From positions 1 to 64,000 of the forward strand of contig JAFDWO010000018.1 of the NCBI GenBank assembly GCA_018268415.1: a stretch of 64,000 bases of DNA. Direction: 5' to 3'. This document shows positions 52,386-61,222 of this stretch, one piece after another. Source of the stretch: Actinomycetota bacterium. GTDB taxonomy: Bacteria; Actinomycetota; Thermoleophilia; Solirubrobacterales; 70-9. A program made the position numbers and the translations under genes. The notes under the pieces were generated by a model, which did not search any database, was not told where the DNA came from, and saw only the letters and a program-made list of their open reading frames with translations. How positions within the stretch are numbered: position 1 is the stretch's first letter; the number at the start of each line of letters is the position of its first letter.

Positions 52386-53464
52386 TCGAAGATGATGACC
52401 TGACGGGAGATGTCGGCGCCCCCGTCGAGCGCGTCCATCGCCTCGGGGGCGTCGGCGAGGTCGATCTTCGAGGTGATCAGGCCCTCCAGGTCGAGCTGTC
52501 CGGTGCGCCAGAGATCGAGGTACATCTGGTAGTCGATCAGCGGGTTCACCGAGCCGCCGACGGACCCGACCAACCGCTTGGCTTCCATCGTCGCCTCGTA
52601 GAGGCTGAGCCCGGTCTCGGTGGTCTCCGAGCCGATCCCGGAGAGGACCACCATGCCGCCGAGGCGGGTCGCGTCCCAGGCAGCGCGCAGGGTGTCGGTG
52701 CGGCCGACGTTCTCGAACGCGTAGTCGAAGCCGATGCCGCCGGTCGCCTCCTCCTTCGCCGCGGCGAGCCCGTCGGGCGTCACCGTGTGGGTGGCCCCGA
52801 ACTGGCGCATCCGTTCGAACTTCGACTCGATCGGATCGACGACGACGATCGTCGAGGCCCCGGCCAGACGCGCGCCCTGGACCGCGGCCGCGCCGACGCC
52901 GCCGACGCCGACGATGACCACGGAGGAGCCGGGCTCGACCTCGGCGGTGCGGATCACGGCACCGACCCCGGTCATCACCGCGCAGTTGATCAGAGAGGCG
53001 ATCTCGAACGGCACGTCGTCGCCGACGAAGGGCACCACGCTGATCTCCGGCAGCACCACCTCCTCGGCCCAGGCGCCTAGCCCGACCATGCCGAAGGCCG
53101 GCTCCCCGGCGAGCAGGAAGTTGTGCTCGGCGGCCCCTTTCTGGTCCTCGTGTCCGCAGAGATAACGCTCCCCGCGGAGGCAGAAATAGCACTTACCGCA
53201 GCCGCGCAGGTTGGCGAGGATGACCCGGTCACCGGCGGCGACGGTGTCGACGTCGGCGCCGACCTCGAGCACTTCGCCGGCCCCCTCGTGGCCGAGGATC
53301 ACGGGCAGCCTGGTGGGCCAGATGCCCTTCGCCGCCGACAGGTCGGTGCGACAGATCCCGGAGGCCCGCATCCGCACCCGGACCTCGTCCGGCCCGACGG
53401 CGACGGGCTGGACATCGTCCCGCAGTTCGGATCTGCCCAGCTCTTCGACAACGATCGCCTTCAT
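52382..53464 (-). CDS. Zn-dependent MDR alcohol dehydrogenase
   Basis: 360 residues. The catalytic-zinc ligand Cys lies in ASGICRTDL (C38) with GHEGAGEV (His-Glu). The structural zinc lobe is CGKCYFCLRGERYLC. The NAD site is GVGGVGAAAVQ near 190. Oxidises a primary or secondary alcohol. Co-located with the aldehyde dehydrogenase 15 nt away, the pair is equivalent to ChnD/ChnE, which convert a hydroxyacid to a dicarboxylic acid. Confidence 0.9.
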   Translation of the reverse strand: MKAIVVEELGRSELRDDVQPVAVGPDEVRVRMRASGICRTDLSAAKGIWPTRLPVILGHEGAGEVLEVGADVDTVAAGDRVILANLRGCGKCYFCLRGERYLCGHEDQKGAAEHNFLLAGEPAFGMVGLGAWAEEVVLPEISVVPFVGDDVPFEIASLINCAVMTGVGAVIRTAEVEPGSSVVIVGVGGVGAAAVQGARLAGASTIVVVDPIESKFERMRQFGATHTVTPDGLAAAKEEATGGIGFDYAFENVGRTDTLRAAWDATRLGGMVVLSGIGSETTETGLSLYEATMEAKRLVGSVGGSVNPLIDYQMYLDLWRTGQLDLEGLITSKIDLADAPEAMDALDGGADISRQVIIFD

Positions 53465-53479
53465 TCGTACGTCCTTCCC

Positions 53480-54964
53480 TCAGACCGCGATGTAGACGGC
53501 CTTGTTCTCCGTGTAGGCCTGGTACCAGTCGAGTCCGAACTCGCGGCCGAGCCCCGACTGCTTGTAGCCGCCGAACGGCATCGTCGGATCGAGGCTGCCC
53601 CACTTGTTCACCCAGACCGTGCCCGCCTCGAGCCGCCGGGCCAGTCGATGCGCGCGGCCCAGATCGCGAGTCCAAAGCGCCGCGGCCAACCCGTAGTCGG
53701 TCTCGTTCGCGAGCCGCACCGCCTCCTCCTCGTCGTCGAACGGGATCACCGAGACGACCGGGCCGAAGATCTCCTCGCGGGCGATCCGCATCGAGTTTTC
53801 GACCCCGGTGAAGACGGTCGGCTCGACGAAGAAGCCGCGCCCCTCGATCACCGCGCCGCCGGCGCTTGCCGTCGCGCCGGCCTCCTTGCCGGTGGCGAGG
53901 TAGGCGGCGACCCGGTCGCGCTGACCGGCCGAGATGAGTGGACCGACGTCGGTCCCCGCCGCCGTCGGGTCGCCCACGGTCAGTGAGCCGACCGCGGCAC
54001 TGAGCCGTGCGGCGAACTCATCGTGGATCGCCCGCTGGACGAAGAGACGCGAGCCGGCGGTGCAGATCTGCCCGCTGAGACTCGTGAACGCGGCGACCGC
54101 CACCGGCAGCGCCGCCTCGAGATTGGCGTCGGCGAAGACGATGTTCGGTGTCTTGCCGCCGAGCTCCAGCGACACATGCTTCAGCGTCGACCCGGAGACG
54201 GCAAGGATCAGCTTGCCGACCTCGGTCGAGCCGGTAAAGGAGACCTTGTCGACGCCGGGATGCGCGGCGAGGGCGCTGCCCGCGCCCTCGCCCATACCCG
54301 GGAGCACGTTGACCACGCCGGGTGGGAACCCGGCCTCGAGCACCAGCCGGCCGAGCCGCAGGGCGGTCAGCGGCGTCAGCTCGGCCGGCTTCAGGATCAC
54401 CGTGTTGCCGGCTGCCAGGGCCGGCGAGAGCTTCCACACGGCGTTCGTGATCGGCGCGTTCCAGGGCACGATCGAGGCGACCACGCCGACCGGGTCGCGC
54501 AGCGAGTAGTTGAACGCGTCGCCGCCGCTCTGCGGGGTGACGCCGTGGATCGTGTGGGCGGCGCCGGCGAAGTGGAGCACGGTCTCGATCGCCCCGGCGA
54601 TCATCGCCTCGGCGGTGGGGAGGGTCATCCCCGAGTCCAGGGTCTCGAGCCGGGCCAGGTCGTCGGCGTCGCGGGCGATCAGCTCGGCGAAACGCCGCAG
54701 AAGGACGGCGCGGTCGGCCGGCGAGGTATCCCGCCAGCTCGCCGCCTCGAACGCCTTGCGAGCGGTGCCGACCGCGCGCTCGACATCGGCGTCGCCCGCC
54801 TCGGCCACCTCGGCAAGGGTCTCCTCGGTCGCCGGGTTCGTGGTCGGGAAGGTCGCACCCGACTCGGCGTCGACCCACTCGTCGCCGATCAGGAGGACGG
54901 CCGGGCCGCCGAGCAGGTCGTCCACCCGCTCCGCGGACGGCGCCGTGTCGTTCTGGCCACTCAT
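53480..54964 (-). CDS. NAD(P)-dependent aldehyde dehydrogenase
   Basis: 494 residues. Asn169 (VPWNAP), catalytic Glu267 (LELGGKTP) and nucleophilic Cys301 (SGQICTAGSR) are all present, with the GSTEVGK coenzyme motif at 245-251. Oxidises an aldehyde to an acid. Overlaps the SDR gene by 4 nt and precedes the alcohol dehydrogenase. Confidence 0.92.
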   Translation of the reverse strand: MSGQNDTAPSAERVDDLLGGPAVLLIGDEWVDAESGATFPTTNPATEETLAEVAEAGDADVERAVGTARKAFEAASWRDTSPADRAVLLRRFAELIARDADDLARLETLDSGMTLPTAEAMIAGAIETVLHFAGAAHTIHGVTPQSGGDAFNYSLRDPVGVVASIVPWNAPITNAVWKLSPALAAGNTVILKPAELTPLTALRLGRLVLEAGFPPGVVNVLPGMGEGAGSALAAHPGVDKVSFTGSTEVGKLILAVSGSTLKHVSLELGGKTPNIVFADANLEAALPVAVAAFTSLSGQICTAGSRLFVQRAIHDEFAARLSAAVGSLTVGDPTAAGTDVGPLISAGQRDRVAAYLATGKEAGATASAGGAVIEGRGFFVEPTVFTGVENSMRIAREEIFGPVVSVIPFDDEEEAVRLANETDYGLAAALWTRDLGRAHRLARRLEAGTVWVNKWGSLDPTMPFGGYKQSGLGREFGLDWYQAYTENKAVYIAV

Positions 54965-55767
54965 CGGAGCATGTTCCCCATGTCCATCAGCAGGTTGTGC
55001 CCGGTCATGAACCGGCCCTCGTCGGAGGCGAGGAAGAGGACGCCCTCGCTGATGTCGCGCGCCTCGGCCATCTCGATCGGCAGCGCGTTCGTGAACAGCG
55101 GCGCGAAGTGCGGGCCTTTCGCCATCAGCTCCTCGAACCCGCCGAGCCCTTCAAGCAGCCCCGTGTTCACCCCGTTGGGGCTGATGCAGTTGACGCGGAT
55201 GTTGTGCATGCCGAGCTCGTTGGCCATCGTCTTGGCGAGCCCGATGACGCCGTGCTTGGCCGCACCGTAGGCCGCCAGGTAGGGATTGCCGCGGGCCCCG
55301 GCGACGCTCGCGGTGATGATGATCGAGCCCGAACCGCGCTCCAGCAGGTGCGGGACGGTCGCTTTCAAGGTGTTCCAGGTCCCGGTCAAGATCGTGTCGA
55401 TCTGGTCATTCCAGATCTCGTCGGTGGTTTCGTCCCACGGCTTCATCGTGCAGATGCCCGCGTTGGCGCAGACGATGTCGATACCGCCGAGCTCGGCGGC
55501 GCCTCGGTTGGCGGCGGCGGTCACGCCCTCCCGGTCACGCACGTCGGCGACAGCTAGGTACACCCGGCGGTCGAGTTCGCGGACCCGGGCGCCGGTCTCA
55601 TCGAGGTCGTCTTTCGTCGCCAGGCCGTAGTCGATGCTGGTGATGTCAGCGCAGATATCAGTGGCGATGATGTCGGCGCCCTCTTCGGCCAGGCGCAGGG
55701 CGTGGGCACGTCCCTGTCCGCGGCCGGCGCCGGTGATGTACGCGACCTTGCCGTCAAGTTTTCCCAT
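54961..55767 (-). CDS. Mycofactocin-type SDR dehydrogenase
   Basis: 268 residues. TGAGRGQGRAHA (12-23) followed by EEGADIIATDIC and a longer loop before beta-3 is the signature of mycofactocin-coupled SDRs with tightly bound NAD. The active site is Ser154, Tyr167, Lys171. It would oxidise an alcohol, for example the P450 product, to a ketone. No mycofactocin biosynthesis genes are in this window. First gene of SDR-ALDH-ADH; the shared motif lies 29 bp upstream. Confidence 0.88.
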   Translation of the reverse strand: MGKLDGKVAYITGAGRGQGRAHALRLAEEGADIIATDICADITSIDYGLATKDDLDETGARVRELDRRVYLAVADVRDREGVTAAANRGAAELGGIDIVCANAGICTMKPWDETTDEIWNDQIDTILTGTWNTLKATVPHLLERGSGSIIITASVAGARGNPYLAAYGAAKHGVIGLAKTMANELGMHNIRVNCISPNGVNTGLLEGLGGFEELMAKGPHFAPLFTNALPIEMAEARDISEGVLFLASDEGRFMTGHNLLMDMGNMLR

Positions 55768-55795
55768 TGGCTCTCACTCCTCCGTACAAACCGTT

Positions 55796-55815
55796 ATTCC
55801 GTTTATCGGTATTTC
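55796..55815. promoter_or_regulatory. Shared TCCG motif upstream of SDR operon
   Basis: ATTCCGTTTATCGGTATTTC on the plus strand, followed by another AATTTC. Confidence 0.65.
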
Positions 55816-55891
55816 AATTTCATCATAAGAAACGACAGGCCGCAACCGCGGACCGCCGCCGACGTCCTCCGGGCCTGGTGCCTACGCCGCT

Positions 55892-56779
55892 TCAAGGCGC
55901 CGGGACCTCGACCTGACAGGTGAGCAGCTCGGACTCGCGCGCCCCCATGCGTCTGGCCGCGATTGCGTCCGGCGCGCAGCACAGAAGCAGGGTCGAACCG
56001 TCTGGACCGCCGAGCGCGCAGGCGAAGCACCGCAGCCCCGGGGGCGGCTCGATCCGATCCAGGACCTCGCCTCCGGCCCGCACCAGAAGACATGCGCCGC
56101 CGGCCGCATCGGCGCACCAGATCCGGTCCTCCCGATCCACCGCGAGCCCGTCCGGAGCTACCCGCAAAGCCTTCAGGGTGCCCCGGAGGTCGTCCAGCGG
56201 CGGCGGTGGCGCCAGCTGCGCCCAGACCGCGGCGCCGCCGAGGCTGCCGTCGGCCGCGATCGGGAAGGCGGTGAGGCGCGAGCCGAAGGTCTCGGCCACG
56301 ACCAGGGTCTTCCCGTCGCCGAGGACGACGGCGCCGTTGGGGACCGTCAGATCGGCGGCGGCCACCTCGACCCGCCCGTCTGGGGTGACGCCGACCAGCG
56401 GGCTCGTCAGCGGTCTCTCCCCCGTCTCCATATCGAAGCCGAGGCCACCGACCCAGGCGCGGCCGTCGGCGGCGACGATCAGGTCGTTGGCCGGCCCCCG
56501 CATCAGCGGTCCGAGCTCGGCATAGACCTCGGGGCTGCCGTCACCGGACACGCGGACGATCTGCCGCCGACTCATCAGGACGACCAGAAGGCTCCCGTCC
56601 GGTAGCCTGCCGATCCCGCCCGGGTGATCGGGGAGGAGGTGCTCCTCGACCACGATCCCGGCCGGGTCGAGGCCGAGGACACGGTCGGCGAACATGTCCG
56701 CCACCCACCACAGGCCGGCGTACCAACGTGGGCTCTCGAAGAACCGCCCGTCGGCATGGAGGCGGTTCAGGGCGGTCAC
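55892..56779 (-). CDS. SMP-30/gluconolactonase-type hydrolase
   Basis: 295 residues, a six-bladed beta-propeller of the SMP-30 class: ESPRWYAGLWWVADMFA at the start, PANDLIVAADGRAWVG and APDGLAVDREDRIWCADAA. The Asn/Asp metal-ligand positions are retained. Family members hydrolyse lactones with Ca or Zn. It would open the lactone formed by the BVMO. Unusually Cys-rich C-terminus (CADAAGGACLL, CFACAL, LLLCCA). Last gene of the long minus operon from the B12 mutase. Confidence 0.83.
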   Translation of the reverse strand: MTALNRLHADGRFFESPRWYAGLWWVADMFADRVLGLDPAGIVVEEHLLPDHPGGIGRLPDGSLLVVLMSRRQIVRVSGDGSPEVYAELGPLMRGPANDLIVAADGRAWVGGLGFDMETGERPLTSPLVGVTPDGRVEVAAADLTVPNGAVVLGDGKTLVVAETFGSRLTAFPIAADGSLGGAAVWAQLAPPPPLDDLRGTLKALRVAPDGLAVDREDRIWCADAAGGACLLVRAGGEVLDRIEPPPGLRCFACALGGPDGSTLLLCCAPDAIAARRMGARESELLTCQVEVPAP

Positions 56780-56786
56780 CCGCCGT

Positions 56787-57938
56787 TCACCCCACCGCAG
56801 CCGCGGCGGTGCCGAGGATCAGGGTCGCGGCGTGGTTGAACATGCCGCCGATCCCGTGGGCCAGGCTGATCTCGACCCCATCGACCTGGGCGGTGGCCTC
56901 GCCGCGCAGCTGGCGCACCGACTCCTGGATCGCGAACATCCCGTACATCCCGGTATGGGTGTAGGAGAGGCCGCCGCCGGAGGTGTTCAGCGGCAACTGC
57001 CCGCCGGGGGAGGTGTTGCCTGCCTCGATGAACGGCCCCGCCTCGCCGCGCGGCAGGAAGCCGAGGTCCTCGAGGCCGAAGATCGGCAGGTGGGCGAAGG
57101 CGTCGTAGATCATCAGATGGTGGACCTCGGCATGGGCGATCCGCGCCTCGCGGAAGGCCTGCGCCGCGGATACACGAAAGGCGCGCGAGGTGGTGAAGTC
57201 GTCCATCGTCGTGATGATCGGGGTCTCGCTCGACTCGCCGCTGCCGAGGACGTACACCGGCTTCCGCCGGAGGTCCTTGGCCCGCTCCTCCTCCATGATC
57301 ACCAGGGCCCCGCCGCCGTCGGTCACCAGGCAGCACTCGAGCCGGTGGATCGGATAATCGACGTAGGGCGAGGCGAGGACGTCCGCGACCGTGAGTGGAT
57401 CGCGCTTGAAGGCCCGCGGCGTCAGCGCCGCCCAGCGCCGCTGCGCGACCGCGACACTCGCCAGCTGCTCCGGAGTGAGGCCGAAGTCCTTCATGTAGCG
57501 GAGCACCCCGAGCGGCAGCATCGACGGCGGGCCTTTGGTCCCGAAGGGCCGCTCGAACTGGCCGTGCATCGACTCCGGCCCGGGGTCGGGGTAGGTCATC
57601 CCGACCCGCGACCGGCCGGACTGGCCGTGGGTGACGAGGACCACCTCGCAGTGGCCTGCCTGGATCGCCGCCGCGGCGTGCCGGACGTGGGCAAGGAAGG
57701 AGCACCCACCGACCCGGGTGCCGTCGACGTACCGCGGCCTGACCCCGAGGTAGTGGGCGACGTCGATCGGCGGATGGCCGGCGGTGGCGAGGCCGTCGAT
57801 CGCGGCCGGCTCGATGCCGCAGTCGGCGATCGCGTTGCGGGCGGCGTCGACCTGCAGTTGCAGCGCGGACATCCCTGGGACGCGGCCGATCTCGGTCGAC
57901 TCGGCGGCCCCGGCGATCACGATCCGACCGCGGCTCAT
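56787..57938 (-). CDS. Thiolase-like enzyme (DitF/Ltp2-like), pair 2
   Basis: 383 residues. The Cys position is kept in VGGCSFLAHVRHA, but the C-terminal motif is SGGGLSYTHTGMYGM in place of GHPxGATG, as in DitF-type and other thiolase-like proteins paired with DUF35. Could be a thiolase or a retro-aldolase cleaving a 3-hydroxyacyl-CoA with a branched or tertiary alcohol. Overlaps the OB-fold gene by 4 nt. Confidence 0.83.
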   Translation of the reverse strand: MSRGRIVIAGAAESTEIGRVPGMSALQLQVDAARNAIADCGIEPAAIDGLATAGHPPIDVAHYLGVRPRYVDGTRVGGCSFLAHVRHAAAAIQAGHCEVVLVTHGQSGRSRVGMTYPDPGPESMHGQFERPFGTKGPPSMLPLGVLRYMKDFGLTPEQLASVAVAQRRWAALTPRAFKRDPLTVADVLASPYVDYPIHRLECCLVTDGGGALVIMEEERAKDLRRKPVYVLGSGESSETPIITTMDDFTTSRAFRVSAAQAFREARIAHAEVHHLMIYDAFAHLPIFGLEDLGFLPRGEAGPFIEAGNTSPGGQLPLNTSGGGLSYTHTGMYGMFAIQESVRQLRGEATAQVDGVEISLAHGIGGMFNHAATLILGTAAAAVG

Positions 57939-58342
57939 GCCGGTCCCGCCGGGCGGAAGAAGGGCAGCACCACCGAGTTGCGCTCCTCGAACACGACCTC
58001 CAGCGGCAGGTCGAGCGGCAGTAGCTCCGGATCGGGCTCGACGCCGACGATGTTCGACATCATCCGCGGGCCCTCCTCGAGCTCGACGATCGCGATCACG
58101 TAGGGGACATCGTTCTCGAAGCCAGGCGCCGGGTCATGGCAGATCAGGTAGGTGTGCAGAGTCGCCCGGCCGCTCACCTCGGTCCACTCGACCCGATCGC
58201 CGAGGCAGGTCGGGCAGTGGTCCCGTGGGTAGAAGAAATGCGCGGCGCAATCGATGCACCGTTGGATGCTGAGCACGCCTCGCCCTGCCGCTTCCCAGAA
58301 CGGCAGGGTGTCCGGGGTGGGCTCTGGCACCGCGCCGCTCAC
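57935..58342 (-). CDS. DUF35 Zn-ribbon OB-fold protein, pair 2
   Basis: 135 residues. Zinc ribbon CIDCAAHFFYPRDHCPTC near 28-45, then an OB-fold (TLHTYLICHDPAPGFENDVPYVIAIVELEEG). The GTG start at 58342 overlaps the hydratase stop (GTGA). Expected partner of the thiolase-like protein downstream. Confidence 0.85.
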   Translation of the reverse strand: MSGAVPEPTPDTLPFWEAAGRGVLSIQRCIDCAAHFFYPRDHCPTCLGDRVEWTEVSGRATLHTYLICHDPAPGFENDVPYVIAIVELEEGPRMMSNIVGVEPDPELLPLDLPLEVVFEERNSVVLPFFRPAGPA

Positions 58343-59121
58343 GGGCGCTGGTCGTCGCGGTGGCGGACCAAGGCCCGCATGCGGTCCGCGGCCTCCGGAT
58401 CGCCGAGCAGCAGCTCGATCATCTCGTCCAGGTGGTCGGGCCGATCGTAGGAACGGAAGATCTTCTTGTACGCACGGATCGCAGCCGGGCTGGTGGCCGC
58501 GAACTCCGCCGCCACCTCCCAGGCCCGCGCGAGCAGATCGTCGGCCGGGACGCACTCGAGGACGAGGCCGAGGCGCCACGCCTCCCGGGCGTCGATCAGC
58601 GATCCAGAGAAGAGCAGGTACTTCAGCGCCGGGAGCGGCATCTGGGCGAAAAGCCGCGCGATCGCCAGGCCGTCGATCAGGCCGACCTTCGCCTCCGGGA
58701 TCCCGACCCGGGTCCCCTCGGCGGCGATGACGACGTCGCAGGCGGTGGCAAGCCCGAAGCCGCCGCCGACACAGGTGCCCCTGATCGCGGCGATCGTCGG
58801 CTTGCGGCAGCCGCGGATGGTCGCGAAGGGAAGGTCGTCCTGGTACCTGAAGACCCGCTCGTGCGGCGGCCCGTCGTCGAGGTATTCGAGCATCTCGTTC
58901 AGATCGCCGCCGACGCCGAAGACGTCGCCCGCGGCGCTGAACACGATCACCGCGACCTCCGGATCGGCCTCGGCGATCCGCGTTGCGAGGCGGATCTCAC
59001 GGTACATCTCGGTCGTGTAGGCGTTGATGTGGCCGGGGCGGTCGAGGACGATCGAGGCGATCCCGTCCGCGTTGTCGGACCTCAGGTTCTTGAACTCCTG
59101 CCCGCCTTGTCCTCTCGGCAC
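58339..59121 (-). CDS. Enoyl-CoA hydratase/isomerase (crotonase family)
   Basis: 260 residues. Oxyanion hole segments FSAAGDVFGVGGDLNEM and RGTCVGGGFGLATACDVVIAAEG. The acidic residue in IPEAKVGLIDG aligns with a crotonase catalytic Glu; the second usual Glu is less clear, so isomerase or hydrolase activity is possible. Next to the thiolase/OB pair, it probably hydrates an enoyl-CoA for aldol or thiolytic cleavage. Confidence 0.85.
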   Translation of the reverse strand: MPRGQGGQEFKNLRSDNADGIASIVLDRPGHINAYTTEMYREIRLATRIAEADPEVAVIVFSAAGDVFGVGGDLNEMLEYLDDGPPHERVFRYQDDLPFATIRGCRKPTIAAIRGTCVGGGFGLATACDVVIAAEGTRVGIPEAKVGLIDGLAIARLFAQMPLPALKYLLFSGSLIDAREAWRLGLVLECVPADDLLARAWEVAAEFAATSPAAIRAYKKIFRSYDRPDHLDEMIELLLGDPEAADRMRALVRHRDDQRP

Positions 59122-59138
59122 CCTGGCCTCCCGTCGCC

Positions 59139-59537
59139 CTACGCCTCGACGCGCTTGCAGTCAAGGAACGCCTGAACGATCTCCCCGATCGGCGTCCCCG
59201 GGCCGAAATGGACTTTCACTCCGCTGACCAGCATCCGCTCGATCTCGGCGGGCTCGTCGATGCCACCCGCGAGCACCGGGATCTGCACTTCCTCCTGGGC
59301 CAGCAGCTCGACCGTATTGGTGGCGAAATGGCCGAGGCCGCCGCTGAGGCAGCTGACCCCGATCACGTCGGCGTCCTCCGCCACCGCCGCCGCGACCACG
59401 CTTGCGGTGGGGATGCGTTTGCCGAGGTAGATCACCTCGCAGCCCGCGTCGACGAGGGATTTGGCGATCAGGTTGATCGCCACGTCGTGCCCGTCGAGGC
59501 CGAGCTTCGCGAGGACGACGCGTGGCTTGTCGCTCAA
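59139..59537 (-). CDS. B12-binding small subunit of acyl-CoA mutase
   Basis: 132 residues. KLGLDGHDVAINLIAKSLVD carries the cobalamin lower-ligand motif, with D15 and H17 kept, but the final Gly of D-x-H-x-x-G is Ala20. VSCLSGG and AGGIDEPAEI complete the Rossmann fold. Overlaps the large subunit by 4 nt. A stand-alone small subunit is the arrangement of isobutyryl- and 2-hydroxyisobutyryl-CoA mutases. Confidence 0.88.
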   Translation of the reverse strand: MSDKPRVVLAKLGLDGHDVAINLIAKSLVDAGCEVIYLGKRIPTASVVAAAVAEDADVIGVSCLSGGLGHFATNTVELLAQEEVQIPVLAGGIDEPAEIERMLVSGVKVHFGPGTPIGEIVQAFLDCKRVEA

Positions 59538-61105
59538 CGTGCGAACCCCGCGCGGGTCGCTGCCACGATCTCCTGTCCGGTCGCCCCGGTCTGCAGCGCC
59601 GCGATCGTCGGCGGTAACAGATTCTCGGTCGTCGCGGCCGACGCCTGCACGTCGGCCAGGGCCGGGGCGACGTCGCCGCGCGCGGCCTTGTGACGCTCGA
59701 TCCGCTCCCGCATCTCCTGCTCGACCCGACCGAAGTCGACCTCTCCTTGGCTGCTCCCCTGAAAGAGATCCCGCTGCGCCGGTGCGACGTTCGTGGAGTG
59801 CCCGACCATCAGGCGCTCGCCACTCTCGAGCTGCGCCTCCCGGGCGCCCCTCTGTTCGTCGATCCGCTGCTTCACATAGCCGCTTTCCAACGCCCGCAGG
59901 GACCCGCCCTCCTCGTCCAGGCGCTCGAGCTCTGCGTGGACGGTGGTCGCCACGTAGTCCTCGACGTCGTGGAGCTTGGCGCTCCCGACCAAAGGATCGA
60001 TCGTGGTGGCCGTGCCGTGCTCGTTGCCGACCACCTGCATGGTGCGGACGGCGAGCGCCGCCGCGTCGACCGAGGGGATGCGCAGCGCCTCGTCATAGCC
60101 GGTGGCGCAGAGGTAGTCGACCCCGCCCATCACCGAGGCGAGGACGCTGAGGGTCACGCGCGGCAGGTTCACCAACGGCTCGGCGGCCGACTCGAGACCG
60201 TGGGCGTAGCCCATCAGGCACATCACCGGCTGATCCTCGACCTTCACGCCGTAGTGCTCGGCCAGCAGTTCGCTCCACAGGGTCCGCGCCGCCCGGAAGA
60301 CCGCCGCCTCGACGAAGAAGTCGCTGCGCTCGTTCAGGAAGAACATCAGTTTGCCGCAGACGTCATCCACGGTATAACCGCGACCGACCAGCTCGTCGAT
60401 GTACACGATCGCGTTGCCGAAGGCGAAGGCCATCGCGAGCACCGGGCCAGTGCCGGCGACGTCGTAGTGGTTCGAGCAGACGGTCATGGCGACGCCGGGG
60501 ATGTCCTCGTCGATCGCGTGGGCGACGCAGTCGCAGGCGATCCGCACCGCCTCGGCGGGATGGTGGATCTCGGTGCCGCGGGCGGTGAACTCCTTTAGCG
60601 GGTCGTTCTGCATCACCAACTTCACCTCGGGGGCACCGAGTTTGCGCAGAGTCGAGGCGACCATGCCCATGCCGATGTGCCCGACCGAGTTGGAGAGCAT
60701 GCCGACGCTGTCCGCCCGGTCGAGCGCGAGCTCCGAGCAGATCGCCTCGAAGTCGGCCAGGGTCGTGCAGCTCACCCCGGCCCGGCCAACCTGGGCGTAG
60801 GCGAGTTCGGCGTCGGGGTCGAAGCCGAGCTGCGACGGCAGGTCGGTGGCGATCAGGAACGACTCGGCACCGACCTCCTGCAGGATGCGGAGGCGCTCGG
60901 CGGTCATCGCCGGGCTGCCTAGCCCGGAGTAGACCATGTAGCGAGGGCGGAAAGGGCCGCCCGCGGCCGCCCGGGCGCGACGCCACGCTGCGATCGCCGG
61001 CGAGCTCACCCCGGCGGCGGCGTCGTAGTCGCTCAGGATCGGCGCCCGGCTGTCGTTCGCGCTCGAAGTGGCGACCGTGCCGGTCTGCGCGCTACCGGCC
61101 ATCAC
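59534..61105 (-). CDS. Acyl-CoA mutase large subunit (methylmalonyl-CoA mutase family)
   Basis: 523 residues, the TIM-barrel substrate subunit. Tyr59 (MVYSGLG), Arg176 (QNDPLKEFTARGT) and His213 (SNHYDVAG) fall at the Tyr89, Arg207 and His244 positions of methylmalonyl-CoA mutase. Isobutyryl-CoA mutase has Gln at the Arg position, so a substrate with a free carboxylate is favoured, for example a methyl-branched dicarboxylyl-CoA. Chain identity with known mutases looks low over the N-terminus. Rearranges a carbon skeleton using adenosylcobalamin. No chaperone GTPase gene is adjacent. Confidence 0.85.
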   Translation of the reverse strand: MMAGSAQTGTVATSSANDSRAPILSDYDAAAGVSSPAIAAWRRARAAAGGPFRPRYMVYSGLGSPAMTAERLRILQEVGAESFLIATDLPSQLGFDPDAELAYAQVGRAGVSCTTLADFEAICSELALDRADSVGMLSNSVGHIGMGMVASTLRKLGAPEVKLVMQNDPLKEFTARGTEIHHPAEAVRIACDCVAHAIDEDIPGVAMTVCSNHYDVAGTGPVLAMAFAFGNAIVYIDELVGRGYTVDDVCGKLMFFLNERSDFFVEAAVFRAARTLWSELLAEHYGVKVEDQPVMCLMGYAHGLESAAEPLVNLPRVTLSVLASVMGGVDYLCATGYDEALRIPSVDAAALAVRTMQVVGNEHGTATTIDPLVGSAKLHDVEDYVATTVHAELERLDEEGGSLRALESGYVKQRIDEQRGAREAQLESGERLMVGHSTNVAPAQRDLFQGSSQGEVDFGRVEQEMRERIERHKAARGDVAPALADVQASAATTENLLPPTIAALQTGATGQEIVAATRAGFAR

Positions 61106-61222
61106 GATGTCGTCGACTCATACCAGTCCTCCCGGCCCACGGGGCCAGACAAGCGTAGCTCGGCACTCTGCGGGGCTGTCCGCCGGCAGAGGCCACGTCC
61201 TCCTCGCACTTGCCGCCGGGGG

